Positions 49,370 to 59,161 of a stretch of 64,000 nucleotides of DNA are shown one piece after another. The notes under the pieces were generated by a model. It made no database searches. It worked only from the letters and a program-made list of their open reading frames with translations, and was not told where the DNA came from. How positions within the stretch are numbered: the stretch's first letter is position 1; each line of letters starts with the position of its first letter. The position numbers were made by a program, and so were the translations under genes. Origin of the DNA: Chelydra serpentina (lineage: Eukaryota; Chordata; Testudines; Chelydridae); NCBI GenBank assembly GCA_037349315.1, contig JBAIAC010000006.1, forward strand, positions 58,214,501-58,278,500, read 5' to 3'.

Positions 49370-52215
49370 CTCACATGTACGTACAAAAAAGTAACCTTAA
49401 CAGAGGACTAGATGATGGCAGGGATGGGGGCGGGGAGACTTGCATAATTACAGTAGGGTCATAGGAGCAAGAAGAGAGAAATCAGCGGGGGAAATCTTAG
49501 ATATTTATATACAAATGCAAGGAGTATGAGGAATAAACAGGAATAACTGGAAGTATTAGTACATAAAATAAATTGACCTAATTAGCATCCCAGAGACTTG
49601 GTGGGATAAATCTCATGACCGGATTATTGGTATAGACCAGTATATCTTGTTCAGGAAGAACAGATAGGATAAAAAGAAAAGAAGTGTTTCAATGGGTATC
49701 AGAATGTATACACTAGTTCTGAGGTCCAGAAGGAGGTCAAAGACAGACCAGTTAAAAGGCTCCAGGTAAAGATAAAAGGGGCAAAAAATAGGGTGACATC
49801 AAGGTTGGGGTCTATTAGAGACCACTAAATCAGGAAGAGGGGGTGGGTGAAGCATTTCTAGAACAAATAACAAATATCCAAAACACAAGACCTGGTAGTA
49901 ATGGGGGACTTTAGCTATCCAGAGCACTGGAAGTTCCCTAGAAGTGGGGGGAGCCACCAGTTCCCAGCCCACGGTCCTACCCCCCACCCAAACCCAAGGC
50001 CCTGCCCCTGCTTGGCCTCTTCCCCCAAGACACACATACCCCCGCCCGCCGCTGGCTTCTATCCTCCCTCTACCCCCAAAGCTCTCCCTTATGACAGGAA
50101 AATATGGAAGGGCATAGCCTTCCCACTTTTAAGAGTGATGGGGCCATGGCCCCTGGCTCCCCCTGTTCTGGTGGCCCTTAGCTGAGTTGCTCCAGCATCA
50201 GCATGCACATCAGGAGGAGGAGTCCCACAGCTGGACAGGTCAGTGAGAGGCTGTGTGTGTTGATGCTGGAGCAACTCAGCTAAGGGGTACCAGAATAGGG
50301 GAAGACCACAGGGCCATCACTTTTTTTCCTGCCTTCAGGGCTAGGGATGGTGGGGCCACAGGGGAAGAGGCAGAGTGAGGGCAGAGCCACAGTCTGGGTG
50401 CCGGTGGCTCCCCCATGTCTAAGGAGCTTTGACTGGAGGCGCTCCAAAGGCTGGCACACCTTCAAAGGGAGGTGACCCTGCTGCATCCAGCATTTCTTGT
50501 CCTCTGCATGGCCAGCCTTTTCTGGGGGCTTAGCCTCCCCAAGCCTCTTATATGCACCGCCCATGATAAGAAGAGATACTTTAAATATATTGGGAGCAAA
50601 AAAAAGATGAAGGAAAAATATAGGTCCTCTACTTAGTGGGAAAGGAGAGCTGATGACATCAAGAAGCTGAAGTGTTTAATACCTATTTTGCTTCAGTCTT
50701 CACTAAAAAAGCAATGGTGACCAGGTACTCAACACAGTTAATATAATAACAAGGGGGGAAGAAGCACACACCAACATAGGGAAAGAAGAGTTTAAAGAAT
50801 ATTTAGATAAGTTAAACATTTTAAAGTCCGCAGGTGATTAAATTCATCCTAGCGTACTTAAGGAACTAGCTGGATTTTCAACTAGTTGTGGACCAACCAC
50901 TTAGTCATTTCATCTAGACCACATTTTCCTCTAGGTGTTTACGAATTAGGAAATTAGGGTTATAAAGAATACCCAGCATGGCATTGTCAAGAACAAAACA
51001 ATGCCAGACCAGCCTAATTTCCTTCTTTGACAGGGTTACAGGCCTAGAGGACCAGGAGGAAGCAGTAGACATGATATCTTGATTTTTAGTATGGCTTTTG
51101 ACACTGTCCCACATGACATTTTCATAAGCAAACTAGGAAAATGCAGTCTAGATTAAATTACCATAAGGTGGGTGCACAACTGTGAGTATGGTATTTCAAC
51201 CGGAGTAGTTATCAATGGCTCACTGTCAAAGTGTGAGGGCATATCTAGTGGTGTCCTGCAGGGGTCAATCTGCATCTGGTACTAGTCAATATTTTCATTA
51301 AAGACTTTGATAATAGAGTGGAGAGTATGCTTATAAAATTTGCAGATGACACTAAGCTGGGAGGGGTTGCAAGCACTTTGGAAGACAGGATAAGAATTCA
51401 AAATGACCTTGATAAATTGGAGAATTGGTCTAAATTGAACAAGATAAAATTCAATAAAGATAAGTGAAAAGCACTTCACTTAGGTGGGGAAAAAATCAAA
51501 TGCACATCTACAAAATGGGGAATAACTCTGATACTGGGTAGTAGTACTGCTGAAAGGATCTGGATGTTATAGTGGATCACAAATAGAATATGAGTCAACA
51601 ATATGATGCAGCTGGAAAAAAGGCTAATATCATTCTAGGGTGCATTAACAAAAGTGTCATATGTAAGACACGGGATATAACTGTCCCGGTTTTACTCGGA
51701 GGCACTGGTGAGGCTTCAGATGGAGTACAGTGTCCAATTCTGGGCACGAGACTTTTTGAAAGATGTGCACACATTTGAGAGAGTCCAGAGGACAGTAAGA
51801 AAAATGATAAAAGGTTTAAAAAACCTGACCTATGAGGAAAGGTAAAAAAAACTAGGCATTTTTTCATCTTGAGCAAAGAATGTTGAGAGGGGAGCTGATA
51901 GTTTTCAAGTATGTTAAGGGCTGTTATAAAGAGGATGGAGATCAATTGTTCTCCATATCCACTGAAACAAGGACAAGAAGTAATGGGCTTAATCTGAAGC
52001 AAGGGAGATTTAGGTTAGATATTAGGAAAAAATGTCTAAGTATTAAGGATAGTTAAGTTCTATAATAGGCTTCCAAAGGAGGCTGTGGAATCCCCTTCAC
52101 CGGAAGTTTAAGAACATGTTAGACAAACACTTGTCAAGGATGGACTAGGTTTACTTGGACCTGCTTTAGCACCCTGCTGACTTGTCAAGGTCTTTTCCAA
52201 CCCTACATTTTTCAG
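49370..52215 (+). mobile_element. Long, decayed CR1 LINE (endonuclease to 3' end)
   Basis: It starts in the endonuclease region (AACATCCCAGAGACTTGGTGGGA-like sequence at 49580, GGGGGACTTTAGCTATCCAGA at 49901). After an insertion it continues through the RT part (TTTGCTTCAGTCTTCAC, GCTTTTGACACTGTCCCACATGA, GTCCTGCAGGGGTCAA, TTTGCAGATGACACTAAG) to a CR1 3' end near 52200. Many frameshifts and stops; non-functional. Confidence 0.85.
49925..50570. mobile_element. GC-rich insertion in CR1 with nested inverted repeats
   Basis: CR1 similarity stops near 49925 and resumes near 50575. The insert has outer arms CTAGAAGTGGGGGGAGCCACC (about 49937) and GGTGGCTCCCCCATG (50404), and an inner near-perfect pair of about 30 bp with TTAGCTGAGTTGCTCCAGCATCA and its complement (50167 and 50254). 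No clear TSD; 50426-50565 may be a second insertion. Confidence 0.6.
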
Positions 52216-54489
52216 ATTCCCATTCATGATCTTTTATTTATCATCCTTCAGTCAGTTTTCAATCCATGCAAATGAACTGACAAATAACTGACAAATGAAT
52301 AAAAAAAAATTTCAATTATTTTAAATCATTTTGAGACACTAACATGCTTTTCAAAAATCAAGATCTCTTTCCCCACTCCATTTGAAAAAAAAAAAGTTAT
52401 TAAGTTTGTCTAGCAAGATTCTTGCTACATAAGCCTCTGGAACGTATTATTCATTGTTAAGGATGCACACCAGCTAGACCAGCTGATCTGTCCATGTTAA
52501 AGTTCTCAAGAATCCTTTTACATGCTTTGACTGACCTCTCTACCCTTATGCTGTGTTGTTGTAGTCGTGTCAATCCCAGGATATTAGTGACGTAATATTG
52601 TTTTTTGAACCAAATTCTGTCTCTCTCACCAACAAGATATTACCTCACTCTCCTTGTACTCTTAAACAGTTTAACTTCCTCTGTACCTATAAGGGCACTC
52701 AATGGCCTTTTTGTGCCACAGCCCTCTGCCTCCATCTGCCCAATAGAAAAACCATGTCACCATTTAAGACCTATGCTTCTGTAAGAAGTAGAGCATCATC
52801 ATCATCATTTGTTCCATCATCTTCACCATCCCAGGAGATTCTGTGATGTAGCATTTTATACACACTTCCCTCGTGTTGAAATGACTGTGAAAGATGCAGG
52901 GCAATGAAGATTCTGGTCTTCTCTGTGACATTTTGTGGGGATGGGAGTTCGCATCCACCCTTTCTCCCACAGTAGAGAAGTGTGTGAAGGTAGGGGACAA
53001 TTCAACAAAGAAATGGTAAGGTGGATGGTTAGCTAATGGGACAATGTAATATAGGAAAGGGAGTGGGAACTAGGTAGTAAATGAATGGAAAAGGGTTGGA
53101 AGGAATCATCTGAGGGTATCAGCAGAGAACTGGACAGACAAAAGGTGTCAGGGGAATGTGGGGAGAGAGAGAGAGAGAGAGAGAATAAATTGTGAAACAA
53201 TAGGACAAAATTTCACCACCACATTCATCACTTTTGAGTTGTTGCTCCCTGGCATTACACAATACTTTTGCCTTCAGCTCAGCAAACATTTTTGGCCAAA
53301 ACATTTTCCTGTTGGAAAATGGTTGCCTCAAAACTGAAATTTTCCATGGGAAATTGTTGATTTTTTTTTTTTAGATCAGTGGTTTTCAACCTTTTTTTAT
53401 TTGCGGACCCCTCAAATTTCAAAGAAGGCGGGGACCCTTTTGGAATTCTTAGACAGACTTTGGACCCCCAGGGCTCCACAGACCACAGTTGAAAACCACT
53501 GCTTTAGATTTTCAGACCAGAAAATTCTACATGAAAAATATCGCTTAGCTTTGTTTTGAAAAAGTCCACGAAAATTATTTTTTTAGTTTTAAAAAACCTT
53601 AAATAGTTAAATAGTTATCCTGTGAAAATTTGGATTTTCCACCCAGCTCTACTTTTGACATATATTACTAGCATTTCTCTTGTCTCCTACATGGTTATAT
53701 TAACTGAGAATGACACTACCGTTAAGAGAATAAATGTTTAAGTTATGACTATTACACCATATTCTCCATGATTTAGGAACTCCTCTTATATTTAATACTT
53801 GTTTGAAACATGACATTATTTGTTATATCAACATATTAGTAAATTAATGCTTTTATTCTTCATCTCTATCAACTATCAGATTTTGTAAACTGAAATTACT
53901 TACCGTTACTTTGGTTAAGTGAAAGCTCTCTATCCCACTTACTACCTACTTCAAAGCCTACTTAACACATCCAGCCAAATTTTCAGCCTAGGAGGCTAGA
54001 GATCATCTCATTCAGTTAATTGTAATATCTTGAGCATCCAAACTCTTCCCCTCTGAACCACAAACACATCCATCAGTAGGGGACCTATATTGGACTTCTT
54101 CATTCATGCTTGACAATGGAAGTATCTCAGAGAAGAGTATCTGTGTCCTTTGAGCCCATCTTTGTTTCTTGTTCCAGTTCCCTGAAGAAATTCTTGCTAA
54201 TAATGAATCTTCCTTTACTGTTGTGTTTTGTTTCCATGTGTGTTATGGAAGTTAGTCAATTGATGTAACAGTCATTCGCTTTCCCTTCATTCTTGAAGAA
54301 CTTCATTAGTCTAACTGTAACATTCTTTGTCCTGGCAGCAAACATCCTATTTTATTTTAGTTAGTTCATTCATTCATTTTCTGGATTATATATGTCTCTG
54401 GTGGTAGTCCTACAGAGAGTTACCTATCAAGAATATTTGACAGAATTACTACTCTTTCCCAGGCACCAGAGAGCTCTATAATTCCTATA
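52216..54489. other. Mostly unannotated AT-rich DNA left of the LINE
   Basis: Apart from the repeats at 52585-52660 and 53280-53652 and a GA microsatellite at 53164-53184, no feature is recognised. Composition switches abruptly to GC-rich at about 54490. Confidence 0.5.
53377..53501. mobile_element. Short hAT MITE, CAGTGGTTTTCAAC ends
   Basis: 125 bp with ends CAGTGGTTTTCAACC and GTTGAAAACCACTG, and flanks TTTTAGAT and CTTTAGAT (7 of 8). It sits inside an older repeat (about 53280-53652) that ends CCACCCAGCTCTA; a relative of that end is at 44019 (TAGAGCTGGGTG). Confidence 0.88.
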
Positions 54490-54859
54490 GCCACTGTGGC
54501 AGGGCCGGGCTCACCCCCGCGGCGCCTCCTGCTGGTTGTCCTGGGAATTAGCTCATCCAGCCCTGGAGCACCCTCTGCAGGCCAGTGATCCGCCTGTCCA
54601 CTCTGGCCCCACATCCCTCCCAGGACCCGGTGCCCTTTTAACTGGGGTGCTGCCCCCTGGCAGTACCCCTAGATCTGGGTCTCCCCTCCCCAGGGGAACC
54701 CCCAACCCACTATCCCCACCTTGCCTCAGTCGTAGGCTACTGCCAGTCACTGCGCCCTGGGGCAGACTGCAGTATAAGCCACTCATCACAGGCAAAGGGG
54801 GTTTGGACCTGCTGCCTCGGCCTACCCCTGGGTTGCCCCTGCAACCCCAGTATCTAGTT
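54490..54859. repeat. GC-rich segment flanking the LINE 3' end
   Basis: The sequence turns abruptly GC-rich at about 54490 (GGCAGGGCCGGGC) and continues smoothly into the LINE 3' UTR. Copy 2 lacks this segment at its own 3' edge. It is either distal 3' UTR of copy 1, remaining 3' UTR of an older copy that received copy 1, or an unrelated repeat used as target. From memory, sequence like this is repeated in turtle genomes, but I cannot verify that here. Confidence 0.5.
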
Positions 54860-55240
54860 GGGCCTAACCCTAGGCCACAGCCTGGGGTTTTCTCAGGCCG
54901 GAGCTCCCCAGCTCCTCTGGCCTTCCCCAGCCCTGCTCCACCCTAGGTACCTGCTCAGGTTCCTGCAGCCAAGCCCTTCTCTCTCTGAATGCAGAGAGAG
55001 AGTGTCTTGCTCCAGGCCCACTGCCCTCTTATAAGGGCCAGCTGGGCCCTGATTAACTGGCCACAGCTGTGGCTGCTTTGCCACTCAGCCCAGCTCCTAT
55101 TGGATCCCCAGGAGGTGGGCGGGCGCAAGCCCGCCCACTGCTAAAAGCCCCTCCCCCAGCCTAGCGGGAGGGACCACTAGACCCAGGGGCCAACTAAATC
55201 CGGGGGACAACTAATGAAAAAAACAGGGATCAAGTGAGGG
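54860..55240 (-). other. 3' UTR of Tx1-like copy 1
   Basis: This non-coding segment lies between the ORF2 stop and the point where similarity to copy 2 ends. It carries an ACAGCTGTGG palindrome and a short GA run. The 3' edge on the minus strand reads CCTAGGGTTAGGCCC, which contains a two-unit telomere-like TAGGGTTAGG. There are about 13 differences from copy 2 over 381 bp, more than in the adjacent coding part. Confidence 0.7.
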
Positions 55241-58200
55241 TCAAAGGTTCAAAACAAGGAGACCGGATGGGGAGACCGAGCAGAGAACCCCGGACAGCGC
55301 CCACTGCTCCTCAAAGCCGTCGAGGGAGCCAGCGGACGCTGCCCAGTGGAACTCTGCCCGGATCCGTGACACGAGGGAGGATCGGAAATAGGCCCCACAG
55401 TCACAGAGCTCCCCCTCGTCTAGCATCCTCCTCCTGGTCTTGTAGATGGACACTTTAGCTAGAGCCAGGAGGAGGTTGACGAGGAGGTCTCGCGACTTTG
55501 TGGGGCCACGGACAGGGTGTGCGAACAGGAACAGGTGCGGGGAAAAGTGCAGCCAGAACCTCAGCAAGAGGTTCTGGAGGAGCCGGAATAGGGGCTGCAA
55601 CCTGGCGCACTCGAGGTAGGCGTGCGCCAGGTCTTCCCTCACGCCGCAGAAGGGGCAGGTTTCGGGGATTGGGGTGAAACGCGCCAGGTGCACGCCCGTG
55701 CTCACGGCTCCGTGAAGGAGCCTCCAGCCAATATCCCCGGCGGGCCGTGGAACCAGGGTGGAATACAGGCTGGCCCACCGGGGCTCCTCACCCTCCTTAG
55801 GTGGTAGAAAGTCCCGCCATTTGGTATCGAGGCGGGACGCGAGGGTGAGGAAATGTAACGTGTGAAGCACGAGCGTGCACAGATGGGCCCTGGACGCGGT
55901 TCGAAACCGGACCGGCTGCAGAGCGTGCAGCCGGCTCGGCGCATGGGTGCGGGGGTGCCGGGGGGGCTCGCGGAAACGGGGCCCTAAAAAAATCTCCGGG
56001 GGGCCCGGGGTGAGGGGCGGGCGGGGGGCGCCCTCTCGCAGGGCTCGCCGCAGGAAATCGAGAGACCCGGGTAACAGGGCGGCCTTCACCTCCCGGAGTA
56101 CGCGCCGGGGGGTCCGAGGGGTGGCAAGCCCCATGCGCCGTGCGAGCGCCCGGGGAGCCACCCAGTCCCCCGTGCCGTAGTCCAGGAGGTCTCCGACCCT
56201 AGTGGCGTCTGCCAGGACCAACCTCCGGCACACCGAGGGAGACTCCGCCACCTGCACACGTAGGTTGGGATTGTGTAGCAGGGGCTCCGCGAGGAGATCC
56301 GCCCCCTCGGTGGCCACAAAGGACCTGGTCGCTGAAAAAAGCTGCCAGGTGCGGAGGAGGTCCTGGTAGAAGACCGGCAGCTCGGAGAGGTCTCGCGGAA
56401 GGCCGCTCGGGTGGAGAAAAAGGAGCTGCCGGTCGTATCGGAGCCCTCGGAGGCGGCGGAGGAAGGCGTGCGCCAACGTGCTCCACGCCGGACTACCTGC
56501 ACCATAAAGGAGCCTCTGCAGGGCCTGGAGGCGGAAGACATGGACCTGGCTGCGCAGGCAGACCAGGCCCTGTCCCCCCTCCTCCAGGGGAAGACTCAGG
56601 ACCCCTGCAGAGACCCAGTGCAGCCCCGGCCAGAAAAACTCCAGGGCGAGCCTCTGGAGACTGGCAAGGAACCCCGGGGCCGGGCTCAGGGTGTTGAGTC
56701 GGTACCAGAGCATGGACAGGACTAGTTGATTGAGTACCAGTGCCCTCCTTCGGAGGGAGAGGCACTGGAGTAGTCCTGTCCATTTCCGGAGCCGCTCCGA
56801 CACCCTGCCCTGTAAATCGTGCCAGTTCTCCAGCGGAGACGGATGCGTGGCGGAAAGGTAAACGCCCAGATAGAGCAGCGGACCCGCGCTCCACCTGATG
56901 GCCTGAAGCGCGGGTGGGAGGGAGCTAGCCCGCCACCCGTCCCCGACCACCAGGCCAGAGCTCTTGACCCAGTTGACCCGGGCGGAGGAGGCCGCCGAAT
57001 ACACCATCTGGCAAGCCTCCACCCGCCCCAAGTCGCCCGGGTCCTGGACCACGAGGAGCACATCGTCGGCGTACGCCGACAGGACCAGCCGCAGCCCCGG
57101 TTCATGAAGCACCAACCCCGTCAGCCTCCGGCGGAGGAGACAGAGGAAGGGCTCGATCGCCAGGGCATACAGCTGACCCGAGAGGGGACACCCCTGCCGC
57201 ACTCCCCGCCCGAAGCTGACCGGCTCGGTCAGGGTCCAGTTGAGCCTGACCAGACACTCCGCGGCAGCGTACAGCACCTGGAGAAAGCCCACAAACTGGG
57301 GTCCGAAGCCAAACGCCCGCAGGGTGCCCAGGAGATACCCGTGGTCCACCCTGTCGAACGCTTTCTCCTGGTCCAGGGACAGGAGGGCGAACGACAGACC
57401 ATCCCTACGCCCCAGCTCTAAAAGGTCCCGGACCAGATACAGGTTGTCGAATATGGTCCGGCCCGGGACGGTGTAGGTCTGGTCGGGGTGGACCACGTCC
57501 GCCAGCACGGACCCCAGCCGCAGCGAGATGGCCTTCGCTACGACCTTATAGTCCGTGCTGAGGAGCGAGACGGGACGCCAATTCCGTAAGTCGTGGAGGT
57601 CCCCCTTTTTCGGCAATAAGGCGAGCACGGCTCGCCTGCACGAAAAAGGGAGGACCCCGCTTTGCAAGGACTCGGCCCAGACAGCAACAAGGTCTGGGCC
57701 GAGGACGTCCCAGAACGCGCGGTAGAACTCCACGGTCAGCCCGTCCATGCCCGGGGACTTGTTGGTGGGCATGCGGCGGAGGGCTTCCGAGAACTCGGCT
57801 AGAGAGAGAGGCAGCTCCAGCCGGTCCCGGTCACCCGTGCTGACCGTCGGGAGCTCGGTCCAGAGCACCCGGCAGGCTTCGGCGTCGGTCGGATCCGGGG
57901 AGAAGAGACTAGCGTAGAAGGCCCTGGCCCTTCCACGCATCTCCTCCGGAGCCGTGAGGGGGGTGCCGTCCTCCGCCAAGAGGCAGGTGACGTGCTGTTT
58001 AACCCCCCTCCGTTTCTCCAGGGCGTAGAAGAAGCGGGAGCCGCGATCCATCTCCCGGAGGAGACGGATGCGGGATCGAACAAAAGCGCCCTGGGCCCGG
58101 TGGTCCTCCAGGGTCCGGAGCTCCTCCCGCTTCCCCCAGTACGCTACGCGGAGGGGTGGATCCTCGGGGCCGGAGGCCAGACGCCTCTCTAGCTCCAAGA

Positions 58201-59161
58201 CCTCCCGCTCCAGCTGCCCTATCGCCGCATCCCTCCGCCGGCTGGCGCCCCGGGTGTAGTCGCGGCAGAAGAGCCGTGCGCGCACCTTCCCCACATCCCA
58301 CCATCGCCGCGCCGAGGGAAAGGCGCGCCGCTGCTCCCGCCAGGCCAGCCAGAACTCCCGGAAGGACGCAACGAAGCCCACGTCCTCCAGCAAACTGTTG
58401 TTGAAGTGCCAATAGGCCGGCCCCGGCCTCTCCGAACAGAGGGAGGCCGTCACGGACACCAAGTGGTGATCCGAGAACGGGGCCGGCCGGACGCCGGAGG
58501 CGTGGGCTCGTGCCAGATGGAAGCGTGAAAAATAGATTCGGTCCAACCGGGAGCGGCACGACCCATCCTCCCCCACCCGGACATAGGTGAAGGTGACGGC
58601 ATCGTCCGGGTGGTGGTCGTGCCAGACGTCCACCAGGGAGTGATGGTCTACGATCTCCCTGAGGACGCCTGAGGCTGCCTGGGACGTCTCGAGTCCTGCG
58701 CGGTCCCGGTCCTCGAGGGTGGTGTTGAAATCCCCGCCCAGGACCAGGCACTCGTGAGGATCCAGGGTGCCGAGGAAGGCCGCCGCCTGCCGATAGAAGC
58801 ACACTCGGTCCGGGCCCGCATTTGGGGCGTAAACGTTGATCAAATTGAGGGTAAGCCCCTCGACGCGGGCCCGGACGTGCAGCAGGAGGCCCGGCACAAC
58901 CTCGGCTACCCCCAGCACCTCGGGCCGTAGCTCGGGGGAGAACAGGGTAGCCACCCCGGCCGAGCGGGCGCTGAGGTGGCTGAAATAGACCCCGTCCCCC
59001 CACTCCAGCCGCCAGCGAGCCTCGACGGCTGGAACCGTGTGGGTCTCCTGCAGGAAAATGACAGAGTACCCCCCCTCCCGGAGGAAGGAGAGCACCTGGT
59101 TCCTGCGGAGACCCACGCTACAGCCCCTGGTGTTGAGCGATGCGAAGTTGGTGCCTAGCAT
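55241..59161 (-). CDS. Tx1-like LINE ORF2: AP endonuclease / reverse transcriptase
   Basis: This 1306-aa open frame encodes the enzyme that nicks target DNA and copies the element RNA into the nick (target-primed reverse transcription, known for non-LTR elements). Seen in order: an AP-type endonuclease at residues 1-240 with N10, LQETHT (E39), YAPN (111-114), GDFN (143-146), RLDRIYFS (about 195-202) and SDHH (220-223); a reverse transcriptase at about 460-735 with KSPGMDG, a catalytic D near 597 in LDQEKAFD, RQGCPLS and YADD at 697-700; and a C-terminal CPFC-X7-H-X4-C cluster at about 1169-1185. All key residues are present and there is no internal stop. The length is close to the 1308 aa (149 kDa) I recall for Xenopus Tx1 ORF2, and the endonuclease plus C-terminal CCHC fit the L1/Tx1 group rather than CR1 or RTE. 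The ATG at 59161 overlaps the ORF1 stop, and the frame ends in TGA. Clade assignment is by motif and recall; insertion specificity is unknown. Confidence 0.93.
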   Translation of the reverse strand: MLGTNFASLNTRGCSVGLRRNQVLSFLREGGYSVIFLQETHTVPAVEARWRLEWGDGVYFSHLSARSAGVATLFSPELRPEVLGVAEVVPGLLLHVRARVEGLTLNLINVYAPNAGPDRVCFYRQAAAFLGTLDPHECLVLGGDFNTTLEDRDRAGLETSQAASGVLREIVDHHSLVDVWHDHHPDDAVTFTYVRVGEDGSCRSRLDRIYFSRFHLARAHASGVRPAPFSDHHLVSVTASLCSERPGPAYWHFNNSLLEDVGFVASFREFWLAWREQRRAFPSARRWWDVGKVRARLFCRDYTRGASRRRDAAIGQLEREVLELERRLASGPEDPPLRVAYWGKREELRTLEDHRAQGAFVRSRIRLLREMDRGSRFFYALEKRRGVKQHVTCLLAEDGTPLTAPEEMRGRARAFYASLFSPDPTDAEACRVLWTELPTVSTGDRDRLELPLSLAEFSEALRRMPTNKSPGMDGLTVEFYRAFWDVLGPDLVAVWAESLQSGVLPFSCRRAVLALLPKKGDLHDLRNWRPVSLLSTDYKVVAKAISLRLGSVLADVVHPDQTYTVPGRTIFDNLYLVRDLLELGRRDGLSFALLSLDQEKAFDRVDHGYLLGTLRAFGFGPQFVGFLQVLYAAAECLVRLNWTLTEPVSFGRGVRQGCPLSGQLYALAIEPFLCLLRRRLTGLVLHEPGLRLVLSAYADDVLLVVQDPGDLGRVEACQMVYSAASSARVNWVKSSGLVVGDGWRASSLPPALQAIRWSAGPLLYLGVYLSATHPSPLENWHDLQGRVSERLRKWTGLLQCLSLRRRALVLNQLVLSMLWYRLNTLSPAPGFLASLQRLALEFFWPGLHWVSAGVLSLPLEEGGQGLVCLRSQVHVFRLQALQRLLYGAGSPAWSTLAHAFLRRLRGLRYDRQLLFLHPSGLPRDLSELPVFYQDLLRTWQLFSATRSFVATEGADLLAEPLLHNPNLRVQVAESPSVCRRLVLADATRVGDLLDYGTGDWVAPRALARRMGLATPRTPRRVLREVKAALLPGSLDFLRRALREGAPRPPLTPGPPEIFLGPRFREPPRHPRTHAPSRLHALQPVRFRTASRAHLCTLVLHTLHFLTLASRLDTKWRDFLPPKEGEEPRWASLYSTLVPRPAGDIGWRLLHGAVSTGVHLARFTPIPETCPFCGVREDLAHAYLECARLQPLFRLLQNLLLRFWLHFSPHLFLFAHPVRGPTKSRDLLVNLLLALAKVSIYKTRRRMLDEGELCDCGAYFRSSLVSRIRAEFHWAASAGSLDGFEEQWALSGVLCSVSPSGLLVLNL

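Noticed and set aside
53164..53184. GA repeat as a possible CRISPR or regulatory array
   Set aside because: It is a simple dinucleotide microsatellite; no spaced direct repeats exist.
54536..54946. Plus-strand 136-codon frame spanning the LINE 3' junction
   Set aside because: It crosses UTR sequence of the LINE on the opposite strand, is proline-rich and has no motif.
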